DNA from: Thermoplasmata archaeon | GTDB taxonomy: Archaea > Thermoplasmatota > Thermoplasmata > UBA10834 | NCBI GenBank assembly: GCA_022865445.1 | Contig: JALHSX010000243.1 | Location: 1-8,527 of the forward strand | DNA: 8,527 bases | Direction: 5' to 3' | Part shown: piece by piece, positions 1-6,316 of the stretch | Layout of the letters: each line of letters begins with the position of its first letter | Numbering within the stretch: the first letter of the stretch is position 1 | Program-made: the position numbers and the translations under genes | Notes under the pieces: model-generated | What the model was told of the DNA's origin: nothing | Database searches by the model: none | Seen by the model: the letters and a program-made list of their open reading frames with translations, nothing else

Positions 1-51
1 GCTCGGTCCCGCAAGCGAGCTGACCGGTTCGACCTGAACAAAACGATGGAG
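1..51. other. Short flank left of nadA, no gene assignable
   Basis: These 51 bases lie downstream of the nadA stop codon. The minus strand stays open in the nadA frame to the edge but offers no convincing start with a ribosome binding site. On the plus strand, frame 1 is open from the edge to a stop at 142-144, which would overlap the nadA 3' end by about 90 bases. The other two plus frames stop at about 23 and 37 and could be the tail of a convergent gene. Nothing can be assigned from so little sequence. Confidence 0.4.
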
Positions 52-987
52 CTAGCGGCCAGCGGCTATCATCCGCTCGAGGGGGATCTTCGCTCTCTTG
101 ATTATGTCCGGCGGGAGCTCGATCTTGTGCTGCATCTTCACTAGGGAGTCTCGAACATCCTCCAAGGATATCTCCCTCATGTTCGGACATGTGGCGTTTG
201 GCACTCCGTACAGGATCTTGCCAGGCGCTTCCTTCCGGAGCCTGTGGAGCATGTTCGCCTCGGTGCCGATGATGAACTCCTTCTTGGGAGATGAGACGAC
301 ATGCTTGATGATGCCCTCCGTGGAGAACGCAAAGTCCGCGAAGTCAACGACATCCGGCGTGCATTCGGGATGTACCAGTATCTCGGCCTCAGGGTGCTTC
401 CTTTTGAGGGCCTTCAAATCCTCGAGCTTGATGTTCACATGAGTTGGGCAGTATCCCGGCCAAAGGATGATCTCCTTGTCCTTCACGAACCGTTGAACGT
501 AGAGGCCGAGATTCGTATCAGGAACGAAGATGATCTTCTTGTTGGGCAGTGATTGCACGATCTTGACTGCGTTTGCCGATGTACAGCATATATCCGATTC
601 CGCCTTCACATCAGCGGACGTATTCACATAGGACACAACAGGTGCCCCTGGGTGCGCCGCCTTCAGCTCCTTCAGAGACCTCACATCCACCATCGCGGCC
701 ATGGGGCACTTTGCCTTGAGGTTCGGGTGGAGGACGATCTTCTGCGGGTTCAGGATCTTGGCTGATTCGGCCATGAAGTCGACGCCGCAGAAAACGATGA
801 TCTTCGCATCGGTCTTGGAGGCCTGAACGGATAGTCCGTACGAATCCCCAAGGAAATCAGAAATCTCCTGAACTTCCTTCCTCTGGTAGTTGTGGCCGAG
901 AATGATCGCCGTCTTCTCTTTCTTGAGTTCCAGAATCTGCTTCTGAATGGCGTTCAAGGTCTCGAATGCGGTTAGCGACGGGTCCAT
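52..987 (-). CDS. nadA: Quinolinate synthase NadA
   Basis: NadA condenses iminoaspartate with dihydroxyacetone phosphate to give quinolinate in de novo NAD synthesis, using a [4Fe-4S] cluster in the cytoplasm. The 311-residue protein has the family motifs in order: GHNYQ near 31, GDSYGLS near 48, FCGVDFMAE near 66, KCPMAAM near 93, YVNTSADVKAESDICCTSANA at 120-140, PDTNLG near 156, GYCPTH near 178, HPEC near 206, GTEANM near 241 and CPNM near 267. C94, C180 and C267 match the three cluster ligands in order and spacing. I place the start at the ATG at 987, which has AAAGGA five bases upstream. An in-frame ATG at 1056 adds 23 arginine-rich residues that are not part of the family and would cover the likely promoter. 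The partners (aspartate oxidase or dehydrogenase, NadC) are not in the window. Family assignment is near certain; the start is likely. Confidence 0.95.
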   Translation of the reverse strand: MDPSLTAFETLNAIQKQILELKKEKTAIILGHNYQRKEVQEISDFLGDSYGLSVQASKTDAKIIVFCGVDFMAESAKILNPQKIVLHPNLKAKCPMAAMVDVRSLKELKAAHPGAPVVSYVNTSADVKAESDICCTSANAVKIVQSLPNKKIIFVPDTNLGLYVQRFVKDKEIILWPGYCPTHVNIKLEDLKALKRKHPEAEILVHPECTPDVVDFADFAFSTEGIIKHVVSSPKKEFIIGTEANMLHRLRKEAPGKILYGVPNATCPNMREISLEDVRDSLVKMQHKIELPPDIIKRAKIPLERMIAAGR

Positions 988-1021
988 ATTAATCCTTTCG
1001 TCCCTCGAGACCGCAATATCT

Positions 1022-1060
1022 CTAGCAGCTCGGCGATAATAGCGCCAGAAGCTCATCTAG
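1022..1060. repeat. Imperfect dyad between nadA and korD
   Basis: Three 4-bp inverted elements nest around a 7-base loop. CTAG at 1022-1025 pairs with 1057-1060, AGCT at 1027-1030 with 1050-1053, and GGCG at 1032-1035 with CGCC at 1043-1046. The helices are separated by 1-by-3 internal loops. The loop (1036-1042) reads CTATTAT on the minus strand, a TATA-like element well placed for nadA. CTAG and AGCT are each self-complementary, so part of the match could be chance. It could be an operator over the nadA promoter or a structured leader; the sequence alone cannot decide. Confidence 0.35.
1036..1042 (-). promoter_or_regulatory. Candidate TATA element for nadA
   Basis: Read on the minus strand this is CTATTAT. 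Taking the usual archaeal distance of about 25 bases, transcription would start near 1014. That leaves a leader of roughly 27 bases containing the AAAGGA ribosome binding site at 993-998. It is the best placed AT-rich element upstream of the nadA start, but it is a loose match to the archaeal TATA consensus. Confidence 0.35.
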
Positions 1061-1063
1061 CGG

Positions 1064-1093
1064 TTTCTTTTACCTCGAATACATTCAAATATC
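1064..1093 (+). promoter_or_regulatory. Candidate promoter for korDABC
   Basis: Two AT-rich candidates lie ahead of korD: a T-rich element at 1064-1072 and AAATAT at 1087-1092. The first would place the transcript start near 1093, giving a leader that holds the AAGGT site at 1111-1115. The second would start the RNA near 1115 and leave korD almost leaderless. Neither is a perfect TATA box, so the position is a guess within a region that must contain the promoter of the plus-strand genes. Confidence 0.35.
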
Positions 1094-1120
1094 GTCTGAC
1101 CGATGCTTTGAAGGTTGTCA

Positions 1121-1369
1121 ATGAAGCCAGTGATAGACCCAAAGTTGTGCAAAGGATGCAACATATGCGTCTACATCTGCCCCAAGAAGTGCTATTCGAA
1201 GGGGGCGGAGATATCCGAGATGGGGTACTTCGACGCAGTGGCAAGATCAACTGAGAAATGCTACAACCACAACAGAGAGGGCAAGCTCATATGCGAACTG
1301 TGCGTGCTCAGCTGCCCGGACCAGGCTATCTCCTGGCACCCGGAAACCGAGGAGGAGAAGAGACGATGA
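1121..1369 (+). CDS. korD: 2-oxoacid:ferredoxin oxidoreductase delta subunit, ferredoxin-like (KorD)
   Basis: This 82-residue protein is the small iron-sulfur subunit that carries electrons from the catalytic subunits to ferredoxin. The first cluster motif is canonical, C10-x2-C13-x2-C16-x3-C20-P. The second is not: C58-x2-C61-x3-C65-P is intact, but the position three before C58 is lysine. The nearest upstream cysteine is C47, giving C-x10-C where C-x2-C is usual. C24 is an additional cysteine. I use the ATG at 1121, which has AAGGT at 1111-1115; a TTG two codons earlier lies inside that site. The stop overlaps the korA start as ATGA. Delta-alpha-beta-gamma order with overlapping genes is typical of archaeal 2-oxoglutarate oxidoreductases. 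The subunit type is clear; the substrate is inferred from the alpha subunit and neighbours. Confidence 0.9.
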   Translation: MKPVIDPKLCKGCNICVYICPKKCYSKGAEISEMGYFDAVARSTEKCYNHNREGKLICELCVLSCPDQAISWHPETEEEKRR

Positions 1370-2496
1370 CGATAGCTCCCGGTGAGTACTTCGTTCAGGG
1401 GAACGATGCGTGCGTTGAAGGTGCTGTCGCAGCCGGCGTCAGGTTCTTCGCGGGCTATCCCATCACGCCTTCCACCGAGATTGCCGAGGGCCTCTCTCAC
1501 AGGCTGAAGGGTGCTGACGGCGTATTCCTCCAGATGGAGGACGAGATCGCATGCATCTCCGCGGTCATCGGAGCGTCATGGGGGGGCGTCAAGTCTATGA
1601 CGGCAACCTCTGGCCCTGGTTTCTCACTCATGCAAGAGGCGATCGGCTATGCAGCGATGTCAGAGACCCCGGTCGTGATCGTGAACGTGATGAGGGGTGG
1701 CCCATCCACGGGTCAGCCTACTCGAGCGTCTCAGGGCGATGTGATGCAGACGCGGTACGGTTCGCATGGCGACTACCAAGTCATCGCCTTCGCGCCCGCC
1801 TCAGTCCAGGAAATGTTCGACCTCACGATCGAGTCATTCAACTACGCCGAGAAGTACCGTGTGCCAGCATTCCTTCTGTCGGATGCCGAAGTAGGCCACA
1901 TGAGAGGCCTGCTAACGGTCCCGGACAAGATCAGGATAGTGAACAGGAAGGAGAAGGGGCTTCGGAGACCGGACGAGGCGTACGACGTCCCCGACGACCT
2001 TGTCCATCCGTTCCCGATTTTCGGGAAAGGACACAAAACCATGATAACTGGCATGACTCACACGGACGATTCGCGGATCGAGCCGGAGGATGCCAAGGTC
2101 CACCAGCAGCTGATCAAACGGCTGTCCGAGAAGGTCCTCAAGAACAGGAAAGATATCAACAAGTGGGAACTCACCTGTCCGGATTCGAAAACGATGATTG
2201 TCTCGTACGGTTCTTCCGCTCTTGGCCCAAAAGAGGTGGCCGTGTCTGATGAAAGAGTCGGCCTTCTCAGGCTCAAGAGCATTTGGCCACTTCCGGAAGA
2301 GCCAATCTACGAGGTCGCCAGCAAGTGCGACCAGATCCTGGTCTGCGAGATGAATCTTGGCATGCTCTACTGGCCGATCAAGAGAGTGGCGCTCGAAGCC
2401 GGCTGCAAGAAGGTCGAGTTGCTTTCGAAGGTCGGCGGGGAACCTCCAACCCCGAGCGAAGTACGGCACAAGCTTCGGGCGATGGGGGCGATCTGA
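1366..2496 (+). CDS. korA: 2-oxoglutarate:ferredoxin oxidoreductase alpha subunit (KorA)
   Basis: KorA forms, with KorB, the catalytic core that oxidatively decarboxylates a 2-oxoacid to its acyl-CoA, reducing ferredoxin. The 376-residue protein has the pyrimidine-binding fold of the family in its first 215 residues, with the hallmark GYPITPSTE (30-38), TSGPG (81-85) and GGPSTGQPT (111-119). A linker follows, then a transketolase C-terminal-like domain (about 275-376) with VSYGSSA near 279 and SIWPLP near 305. The GGPSTGQPT and YPITPST pattern fits the 2-oxoglutarate type better than pyruvate or indolepyruvate enzymes, but close paralogues exist, so the substrate remains an inference. The start is the ATG at 1366, overlapping the korD stop by four bases, with GGAGG at 1351-1355. 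A longer in-frame reading from 1258 lies inside korD and has no family similarity. Confidence 0.92.
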   Translation: MTIAPGEYFVQGNDACVEGAVAAGVRFFAGYPITPSTEIAEGLSHRLKGADGVFLQMEDEIACISAVIGASWGGVKSMTATSGPGFSLMQEAIGYAAMSETPVVIVNVMRGGPSTGQPTRASQGDVMQTRYGSHGDYQVIAFAPASVQEMFDLTIESFNYAEKYRVPAFLLSDAEVGHMRGLLTVPDKIRIVNRKEKGLRRPDEAYDVPDDLVHPFPIFGKGHKTMITGMTHTDDSRIEPEDAKVHQQLIKRLSEKVLKNRKDINKWELTCPDSKTMIVSYGSSALGPKEVAVSDERVGLLRLKSIWPLPEEPIYEVASKCDQILVCEMNLGMLYWPIKRVALEAGCKKVELLSKVGGEPPTPSEVRHKLRAMGAI

Positions 2497-3305
2497 TGGA
2501 GCTCTTCGAGTTCTACCGAAGAGACCGATGGCCACATGTGTTCTGTCCAGGGTGCGGCAACGGCACGGTGATGAATTGTTTCTACAGGGCATTCAGCGAG
2601 CTCAACCTGCCTCTGGACAGGACGGCCTTCATCGGCGGGATCGGCTGCTCTTCGAGGGTCCCGCTCTACATAAACTCCGACGCACTTCACACGACGCACG
2701 GAAGAGCAATCGCCTTTGCGACCGGCCTCAAGCTCTCAAAGCCAGAACTGAAGATCGTGATATTCACCGGCGACGGCGACCTGGGCGCCATCGGTGGCAA
2801 CCATTTCATCAACGGCTGCCGACGCAACTTGGACATGACCGTGATCTGCATAAACAACAACATCTTCGGAATGACGGGAGGGCAGGCCTCGATCACGACT
2901 CCACACGATTTCAAGTCAACCACAACGCCGTTTGGCAACAAGGAGTATCCATTCGACCTGGCAGAGATTGCGGTGGCTGCGGGCGCCAACTACGTCGCCC
3001 GATGGACTACGAGGCACGTCCACGAGTTGACCAAGTCGATGAAGACCGCGCTCCAGAAGAAGGGGTTCGCCTTCGTCGAGGTTGTCTCGCAGTGCCCCAC
3101 CAACTTCGGCAGACGGAACAAGATGGCCGATCCAACACAGATGCTGGAATGGTTCAAGGAGAGCTCCGTCAGGCGAGACAAGGCGAGGCTTGCAGCCGTC
3201 GACCACGTAGACCTCAATCTGGCAGGTCAGGTCACCGTGGGGGAGTTCGTGGACAGGAACCGGGAATGCTACGAGGAACTCATCGGAGTTGAGAAGCATG
3301 GATAG
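2496..3305 (+). CDS. korB: 2-oxoglutarate:ferredoxin oxidoreductase beta subunit (KorB)
   Basis: This is the thiamine-diphosphate-binding subunit, 269 residues. CPGCG at 17-21 supplies C17 and C20. With C51 and C200 they match in order and spacing the four cysteines that hold the catalytic [4Fe-4S] cluster in archaeal 2-oxoacid oxidoreductases. The ThDP/magnesium motif runs from GDGD (92-95) to the asparagines at 120-122, followed by FGMTGGQ (124-130). HTTHGRA near 65 is also characteristic. The start at 2496 shares one base with the korA stop (TGATG), pointing to translational coupling and equal amounts of the two subunits. The reading frame is open upstream into korA but shows no homology there. 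Highly confident on family; the substrate as for KorA. Confidence 0.94.
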   Translation: MELFEFYRRDRWPHVFCPGCGNGTVMNCFYRAFSELNLPLDRTAFIGGIGCSSRVPLYINSDALHTTHGRAIAFATGLKLSKPELKIVIFTGDGDLGAIGGNHFINGCRRNLDMTVICINNNIFGMTGGQASITTPHDFKSTTTPFGNKEYPFDLAEIAVAAGANYVARWTTRHVHELTKSMKTALQKKGFAFVEVVSQCPTNFGRRNKMADPTQMLEWFKESSVRRDKARLAAVDHVDLNLAGQVTVGEFVDRNRECYEELIGVEKHG

Positions 3306-3876
3306 GCAGATCAGGTTCTCCGGCTTCGGTGGCCAGGGCATCATCCTAATGGGCATCGTCCTCGGACGCGCGGCCGCTCTCTATGACAAACCGATCGGCG
3401 AAGACGGAAAGCCCAAGAGAAAAACCGCCATCCAGACTCAATCCTACGGCCCTTCGGCCAGGGGCGGCCATTCCAAGTGCGACGTCAAGATCTCGGACAA
3501 GGAGATGCTCTACCCGTTCGTGGAGATACCCGACTACCTCGTCATCATGTCCCAACAGGCTTATTCGAAATACATCCACGAGAGGAAGCCCGATACAAGG
3601 ATCCTGATCGATCCGGACCTCGTCCTCGAAAGGCCGAACGGGGACGTTTTCTATGTGCCAGCGACGAAGGCTGCCGAGAACATAGGGACCAGGATTGTTG
3701 CCAACGTGGTGATGCTCGGAGCTTTTAGGGAGATATCCGACATCGTCTCATATGATGCGCTGGAGAGAGCCTTGTTCGATTCCCTTCCAAGACCTACACA
3801 CGATCTGAACAGATCCGCTTTGGCCGTCGGTGCCAAGCTTGGAAGAGAGGCGTTCGAGAGCAAGAGCAAGGATTAA
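3298..3876 (+). CDS. korC: 2-oxoglutarate:ferredoxin oxidoreductase gamma subunit (KorC)
   Basis: KorC is the gamma domain of the oxidoreductase, supporting the assembled complex and CoA handling. The 192-residue protein begins with the family signature FSGFGGQGI (7-15) and has QTQSYGPSARGGHSKCDV at 46-63. The usual glutamate in QSYGPEARGG is serine here. DYLVIMSQQAY near 79 and NVVMLGAF near 136 are further family positions. The ATG at 3298 lies 8 bases inside korB, with GGAG at 3285-3288 as ribosome binding site. A TTG three codons earlier is in frame but less likely. With korD, korA and korB it completes a four-subunit enzyme, so none of the complex is missing. Confidence 0.92.
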   Translation: MDRQIRFSGFGGQGIILMGIVLGRAAALYDKPIGEDGKPKRKTAIQTQSYGPSARGGHSKCDVKISDKEMLYPFVEIPDYLVIMSQQAYSKYIHERKPDTRILIDPDLVLERPNGDVFYVPATKAAENIGTRIVANVVMLGAFREISDIVSYDALERALFDSLPRPTHDLNRSALAVGAKLGREAFESKSKD

Positions 3877-3881
3877 ACAAC

Positions 3882-3917
3882 ATGACAACATTCGTATCGA
3901 CGGAGCGGGGAACTTGA
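3882..3917 (+). other. Mini reading frame abutting the acdB start; possible displaced gene start
   Basis: An ATG at 3882 with AAGGA at 3868-3872 opens an 11-codon frame ending in TGA at 3915-3917. That stop overlaps the TTG at 3914, the likely acdB start, as TTGA. It could be a coupling leader peptide. Alternatively it is the real acdB start, separated from the rest by a one-base loss in the GGGG run at 3907-3910. Adding one G there joins MTTFVSTERG directly to NLIIESVL of the synthetase. Confidence 0.4.
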
Positions 3918-4564
3918 TAATCGAATCCGTGTTGAAAGAAGGCCGGAAGTCACTTGCGGAGAACGAGGTGAAGGAGCTTCTGCGAGAGTCGGGCATCCCC
4001 ACAACGGATTTTCAGGTCGTGCGGAAGTTCGAGGACATCGACCAGAAGAAACTGAAGTTCCCTGCCGTGCTGAAAGTCTGCTCCCCGAACATACTGCACA
4101 AGACTGACGTTGGCGGCGTCATTCTCGACGTTGCCAGGGATCAACTCGAGCACGAATTCGCGAAGATGAGAGAGAAGTTCCCCACTGAACAGATCCTCGT
4201 GGAGTCGCATCAGGACAGGAGAGTCGAAGTCATCGTCGGCCTAATCAACGATCCGACCTTCGGCCTGACAGTCATGTTTGGCCTCGGCGGGATCTACACG
4301 GAAGTCTACAAGGACGTCACGTTCAGGGTCGTCCCGATCAAGAGAGAGGATGCCGAGGAGATGCTGAGGGAGATCAAGGCGGCACCGATCCTGGAAGGTT
4401 TCAGAAAGATCAAGGTCGACAGGGACGCGATAATCAACATCTTGATGAAGGTGTCCGCGCTCGGGGAGAAGTACATGGACAAGGTCGACCAGATGGACCT
4501 CAACCCCGTGTTCGTGAAGGAGAAGGGCGCCGTCGTGGTCGATGCGAAACTGCTCTTGAAGTGA
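3914..4564 (+). CDS. acdB: ADP-forming acyl-CoA synthetase beta subunit (ATP-grasp)
   Basis: This is the separate beta subunit of an archaeal NDP-forming acetyl-CoA-type synthetase, which converts acyl-CoA, phosphate and ADP to free acid, CoA and ATP. From a TTG at 3914 it has 216 residues, all ATP-grasp fold. FPAVLKVCSPNILHKTDVGG at 49-68 includes H62, equivalent to the phosphorylated beta-subunit histidine. EVIVGLINDPTFG follows near 105, FGLGGIYTEVYKDVTFRVVP near 122-141, and MDLNPVFV with VVVDAKLLL at the C-terminus. It is too short for SucC. The TTG has GGAG eight bases upstream. A GTG at 3830 would overlap korC by 47 bases and lacks such a site, and an ATG at 3882 is in another frame (see the separate entry). 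Directly behind korDABC, it may use succinyl-CoA, giving substrate-level phosphorylation. The alpha subunit must be encoded elsewhere. Substrate is inferred; acetyl-CoA or branched acyl-CoA are alternatives. Confidence 0.85.
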   Translation: MIIESVLKEGRKSLAENEVKELLRESGIPTTDFQVVRKFEDIDQKKLKFPAVLKVCSPNILHKTDVGGVILDVARDQLEHEFAKMREKFPTEQILVESHQDRRVEVIVGLINDPTFGLTVMFGLGGIYTEVYKDVTFRVVPIKREDAEEMLREIKAAPILEGFRKIKVDRDAIINILMKVSALGEKYMDKVDQMDLNPVFVKEKGAVVVDAKLLLK

Positions 4565-4607
4565 TGATTGATTGTGAGTGGAATCTGTCTGTCGCGAGGT
4601 GTCTGCA

Positions 4608-5207
4608 ATGATTGCTAAAGGTGGTCGTGGGCTGGTCGGGCTAAGCGCCTTTGCGACCGCTGCAGCTCTCCCATTCCAGCTCTATGTGGCAGTCGGACTT
4701 GCTGGTCTGACCATATTCCTTATCTGCGTCTTCAGGGATCCCAGAAGAACGATAGGGGACGGCATTGTGTCCCCGGCAGATGGAACGGTCAGAGCCATTG
4801 ACCACGAGAAGGGCCTGGTTTCCATCTATCTTGCACTAAGGAATGTTCACGTTACAAGGGCGCCGCTTGAGGGAGTCTTGGAGAACTCCCTCCACAAACT
4901 GGGAAAACACCGGCCTGCATTCTCGAAAGGGACGCCAAGCAACGAACGACTTGAGATGTCGCTCATGACCCGAATCGGCAGAATCTCGATAATCGAGATG
5001 ACGGGCGCGATCGCCAGACGTATCGTGCCATATGTCAAGCAAGGCCAAGAACTTGGGAAGGGAGCGAAGATCAGTCTCATTCGGTTCGGCTCCAGGGTGG
5101 ACCTCTACCTTCCACCATCAAGCGTTCGGATAGTTGTGGAGAAGGGTCAAAAACTGCGCGCGGGCGTCACATGCATCGCGGAGGTCTGTGATGGCCACGT
5201 GGAATAG
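4608..5207 (+). CDS. asd: Archaetidylserine decarboxylase (PSD family, pyruvoyl enzyme)
   Basis: The enzyme removes CO2 from archaetidylserine to give archaetidylethanolamine at the membrane. It matures by self-cleavage, and a serine becomes the pyruvoyl group. The 199-residue protein has two predicted membrane segments at about 8-40, then the decarboxylase domain. SPADG (D58), RNVHVTRAP (H81) and RFGSRVDLYLP (G161-S162) match the Asp-His-Ser triad and the cleavage site of the short archaeal PSD class. Cleavage before S162 would leave a small C-terminal alpha chain of 38 residues. The ATG at 4608 has GAGGTG at 4595-4600. A GTG at 4578 is in frame but upstream of this site. It follows acdB after 43 bases with no obvious TATA box and overlaps pssA by 17 bases. 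Next to a serine transferase, archaetidylserine is the expected substrate. Confidence 0.9.
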   Translation: MIAKGGRGLVGLSAFATAAALPFQLYVAVGLAGLTIFLICVFRDPRRTIGDGIVSPADGTVRAIDHEKGLVSIYLALRNVHVTRAPLEGVLENSLHKLGKHRPAFSKGTPSNERLEMSLMTRIGRISIIEMTGAIARRIVPYVKQGQELGKGAKISLIRFGSRVDLYLPPSSVRIVVEKGQKLRAGVTCIAEVCDGHVE

Positions 5208-5961
5208 AGTCTCTTTCGGAGACCTCTTCACGCTTGCGAACGGAGTCCTCGGATTCATCGCCATCACCTACATCCTCGATCAGAAATTCCTAGCCGCAAC
5301 CAGTCTTCTGTTCCTCTCGATGATCATGGACGGCCTTGACGGCATCATCGCGAGGCGCTTCGGCAGCAAACATTCGATGGGACAGGTGCTCGACTCGATC
5401 TCGGATTCGATATCGTTTGCATTCGCTCCCGCCCTTCTGGTATATGCTGAGTTCCATACGAATCTTGGCTCCGGTCTGGAGAACGGTGCCGTGCTGGCAT
5501 GCGCGGTCGCCATCCTCGCCACGGGCCTTTTCAGGCTTGCGAGATTCAGCGCTGGCGGGTACCAGCTCCCGCATTTCGTCGGAATGCCAGCACCGGCTGC
5601 CGCGCTCTTGATAGTCTTGCTGTGCCTGCTATTCGGGGCAACGGAAGGCCTTGACCCCAGCAGGCATTATTTTGCCTTTGAAAAGCTCCCATGGCTGGTC
5701 TTGGGCTTCAGTTTCCTGGCGAGCTATCTCATGGTATCCGAGATTCCCTATCCGAAAGTCCACGGAAAGATGGCCGCTGCGACGGGGTTTGCCCTGCTAC
5801 TGGCAGTCCTCCCGTCGGCTGCTGGCCTCCTCCTGGTCGCCGACCAATCATTATATACATCATTCTCACGTACCGCCACTGGCATTGCACTGGCACTGAC
5901 TCTTGTCTACGTTTTCGGGGGGCCCATCTATGAAAGGATCGAGAGAAGCAAAAGCGGATAG
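5191..5961 (+). CDS. pssA: Archaetidylserine synthase (CDP-alcohol phosphatidyltransferase)
   Basis: This integral membrane enzyme transfers the archaetidyl group of CDP-archaeol to L-serine, releasing CMP. The 256-residue protein contains the full CDP-alcohol phosphotransferase motif D47-x2-D50-G51-x2-A54-R55-x8-G64-x3-D68-x3-D72. The four aspartates hold the metals and catalyse transfer. FRLARFSAGG (114-123) and FVGMPAPAAA (129-138) are typical of the serine-specific PssA branch. About eight hydrophobic segments can be seen, spread over roughly 15-30, 33-49, 73-88, 99-115, 134-150, 166-184, 194-217 and 227-247. The ATG at 5191 has a strong GGAGGT (5180-5185) five bases upstream, inside asd, and overlaps asd by 17 bases. 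The pair forms the two consecutive steps from CDP-archaeol to archaetidylethanolamine. Inositol-specific relatives share the core motif, but the asd neighbour argues for serine. Confidence 0.9.
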   Translation: MATWNRVSFGDLFTLANGVLGFIAITYILDQKFLAATSLLFLSMIMDGLDGIIARRFGSKHSMGQVLDSISDSISFAFAPALLVYAEFHTNLGSGLENGAVLACAVAILATGLFRLARFSAGGYQLPHFVGMPAPAAALLIVLLCLLFGATEGLDPSRHYFAFEKLPWLVLGFSFLASYLMVSEIPYPKVHGKMAAATGFALLLAVLPSAAGLLLVADQSLYTSFSRTATGIALALTLVYVFGGPIYERIERSKSG

Positions 5962-6316
5962 CTACTTCTCGTGCTCTGACTCCGAGAGGGCGGCCTTTGA
6001 GGCCGGAGTCAAGATGGGCACCATATATCATCAGTTCGTTGGCGTGCCGCTCAGCGTGGAGAACGTGGAAACTCTCGAGAAAGCCATCGAGGCAGGAAGC
6101 AAGGTCCAGCCGTTCGTGGAGCATGTCAGCGTGAGGATCGACAGGTCGAAGCTGAAGAGCAAGAGAGGACAATATGATTACGTCTCCCTCACCGGAGACA
6201 TGCTGGACGTGACCCTCGTGGTGAAGTACAAGAACGCGAGGGTAAAAGCCTCGATGAAGTTGATCAAGGAGATGAACTACCCGCTGATGTTCATAGAGGA
6301 GATCGGGAAGAAGTGA
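5930..6316 (+). CDS. mptD: Archaeal dihydroneopterin aldolase MptD
   Basis: MptD cleaves 7,8-dihydroneopterin to 6-hydroxymethyl-7,8-dihydropterin and glycolaldehyde, an early step of tetrahydromethanopterin and other archaeal pterin synthesis. It is unrelated to bacterial FolB. The 128-residue protein has the family pattern AAFEAGVKMGTIYHQFVGVP (21-40), KVQPFVEHV (58-66) and LVVKYKNARVKA (97-106). E24, H34, Q60 and Y100 correspond, from my memory of the Methanocaldococcus enzyme, to its catalytically important Glu, His, Gln and Tyr. The best start is the ATG at 5930, 32 bases inside pssA. It has only G-rich sequence upstream rather than a clear binding site, and a TTG at 5903 is the alternative. 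Translation probably depends on ribosomes finishing pssA. No obvious terminator follows. Confidence 0.9.
   Translation: MKGSREAKADSYFSCSDSERAAFEAGVKMGTIYHQFVGVPLSVENVETLEKAIEAGSKVQPFVEHVSVRIDRSKLKSKRGQYDYVSLTGDMLDVTLVVKYKNARVKASMKLIKEMNYPLMFIEEIGKK

Noticed and set aside
1..144. Plus-strand frame 1 open from the left edge as the tail of a convergent gene
   Set aside because: It would overlap the nadA coding end by about 90 bases and no family is recognisable; too short to support.
988..1056. N-terminal extension of NadA from the ATG at 1056
   Set aside because: The extra 23 residues have no place in the NadA family and cover the likely promoter and dyad. The ATG at 987 has a good binding site.
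1912..2592. Minus-strand open frame of 226 codons across korA and korB
   Set aside because: It is an antisense shadow of two strongly conserved genes. The composition is that of reversed GC-rich codons, and no domain can be recognised.
1551..3292. Long plus-strand open frames of 232 codons (1551-2249) and 311 codons (2357-3292) inside korA and korB
   Set aside because: They are arginine/proline-rich out-of-frame readings of the well recognised korA and korB, with no family motifs or start sites.
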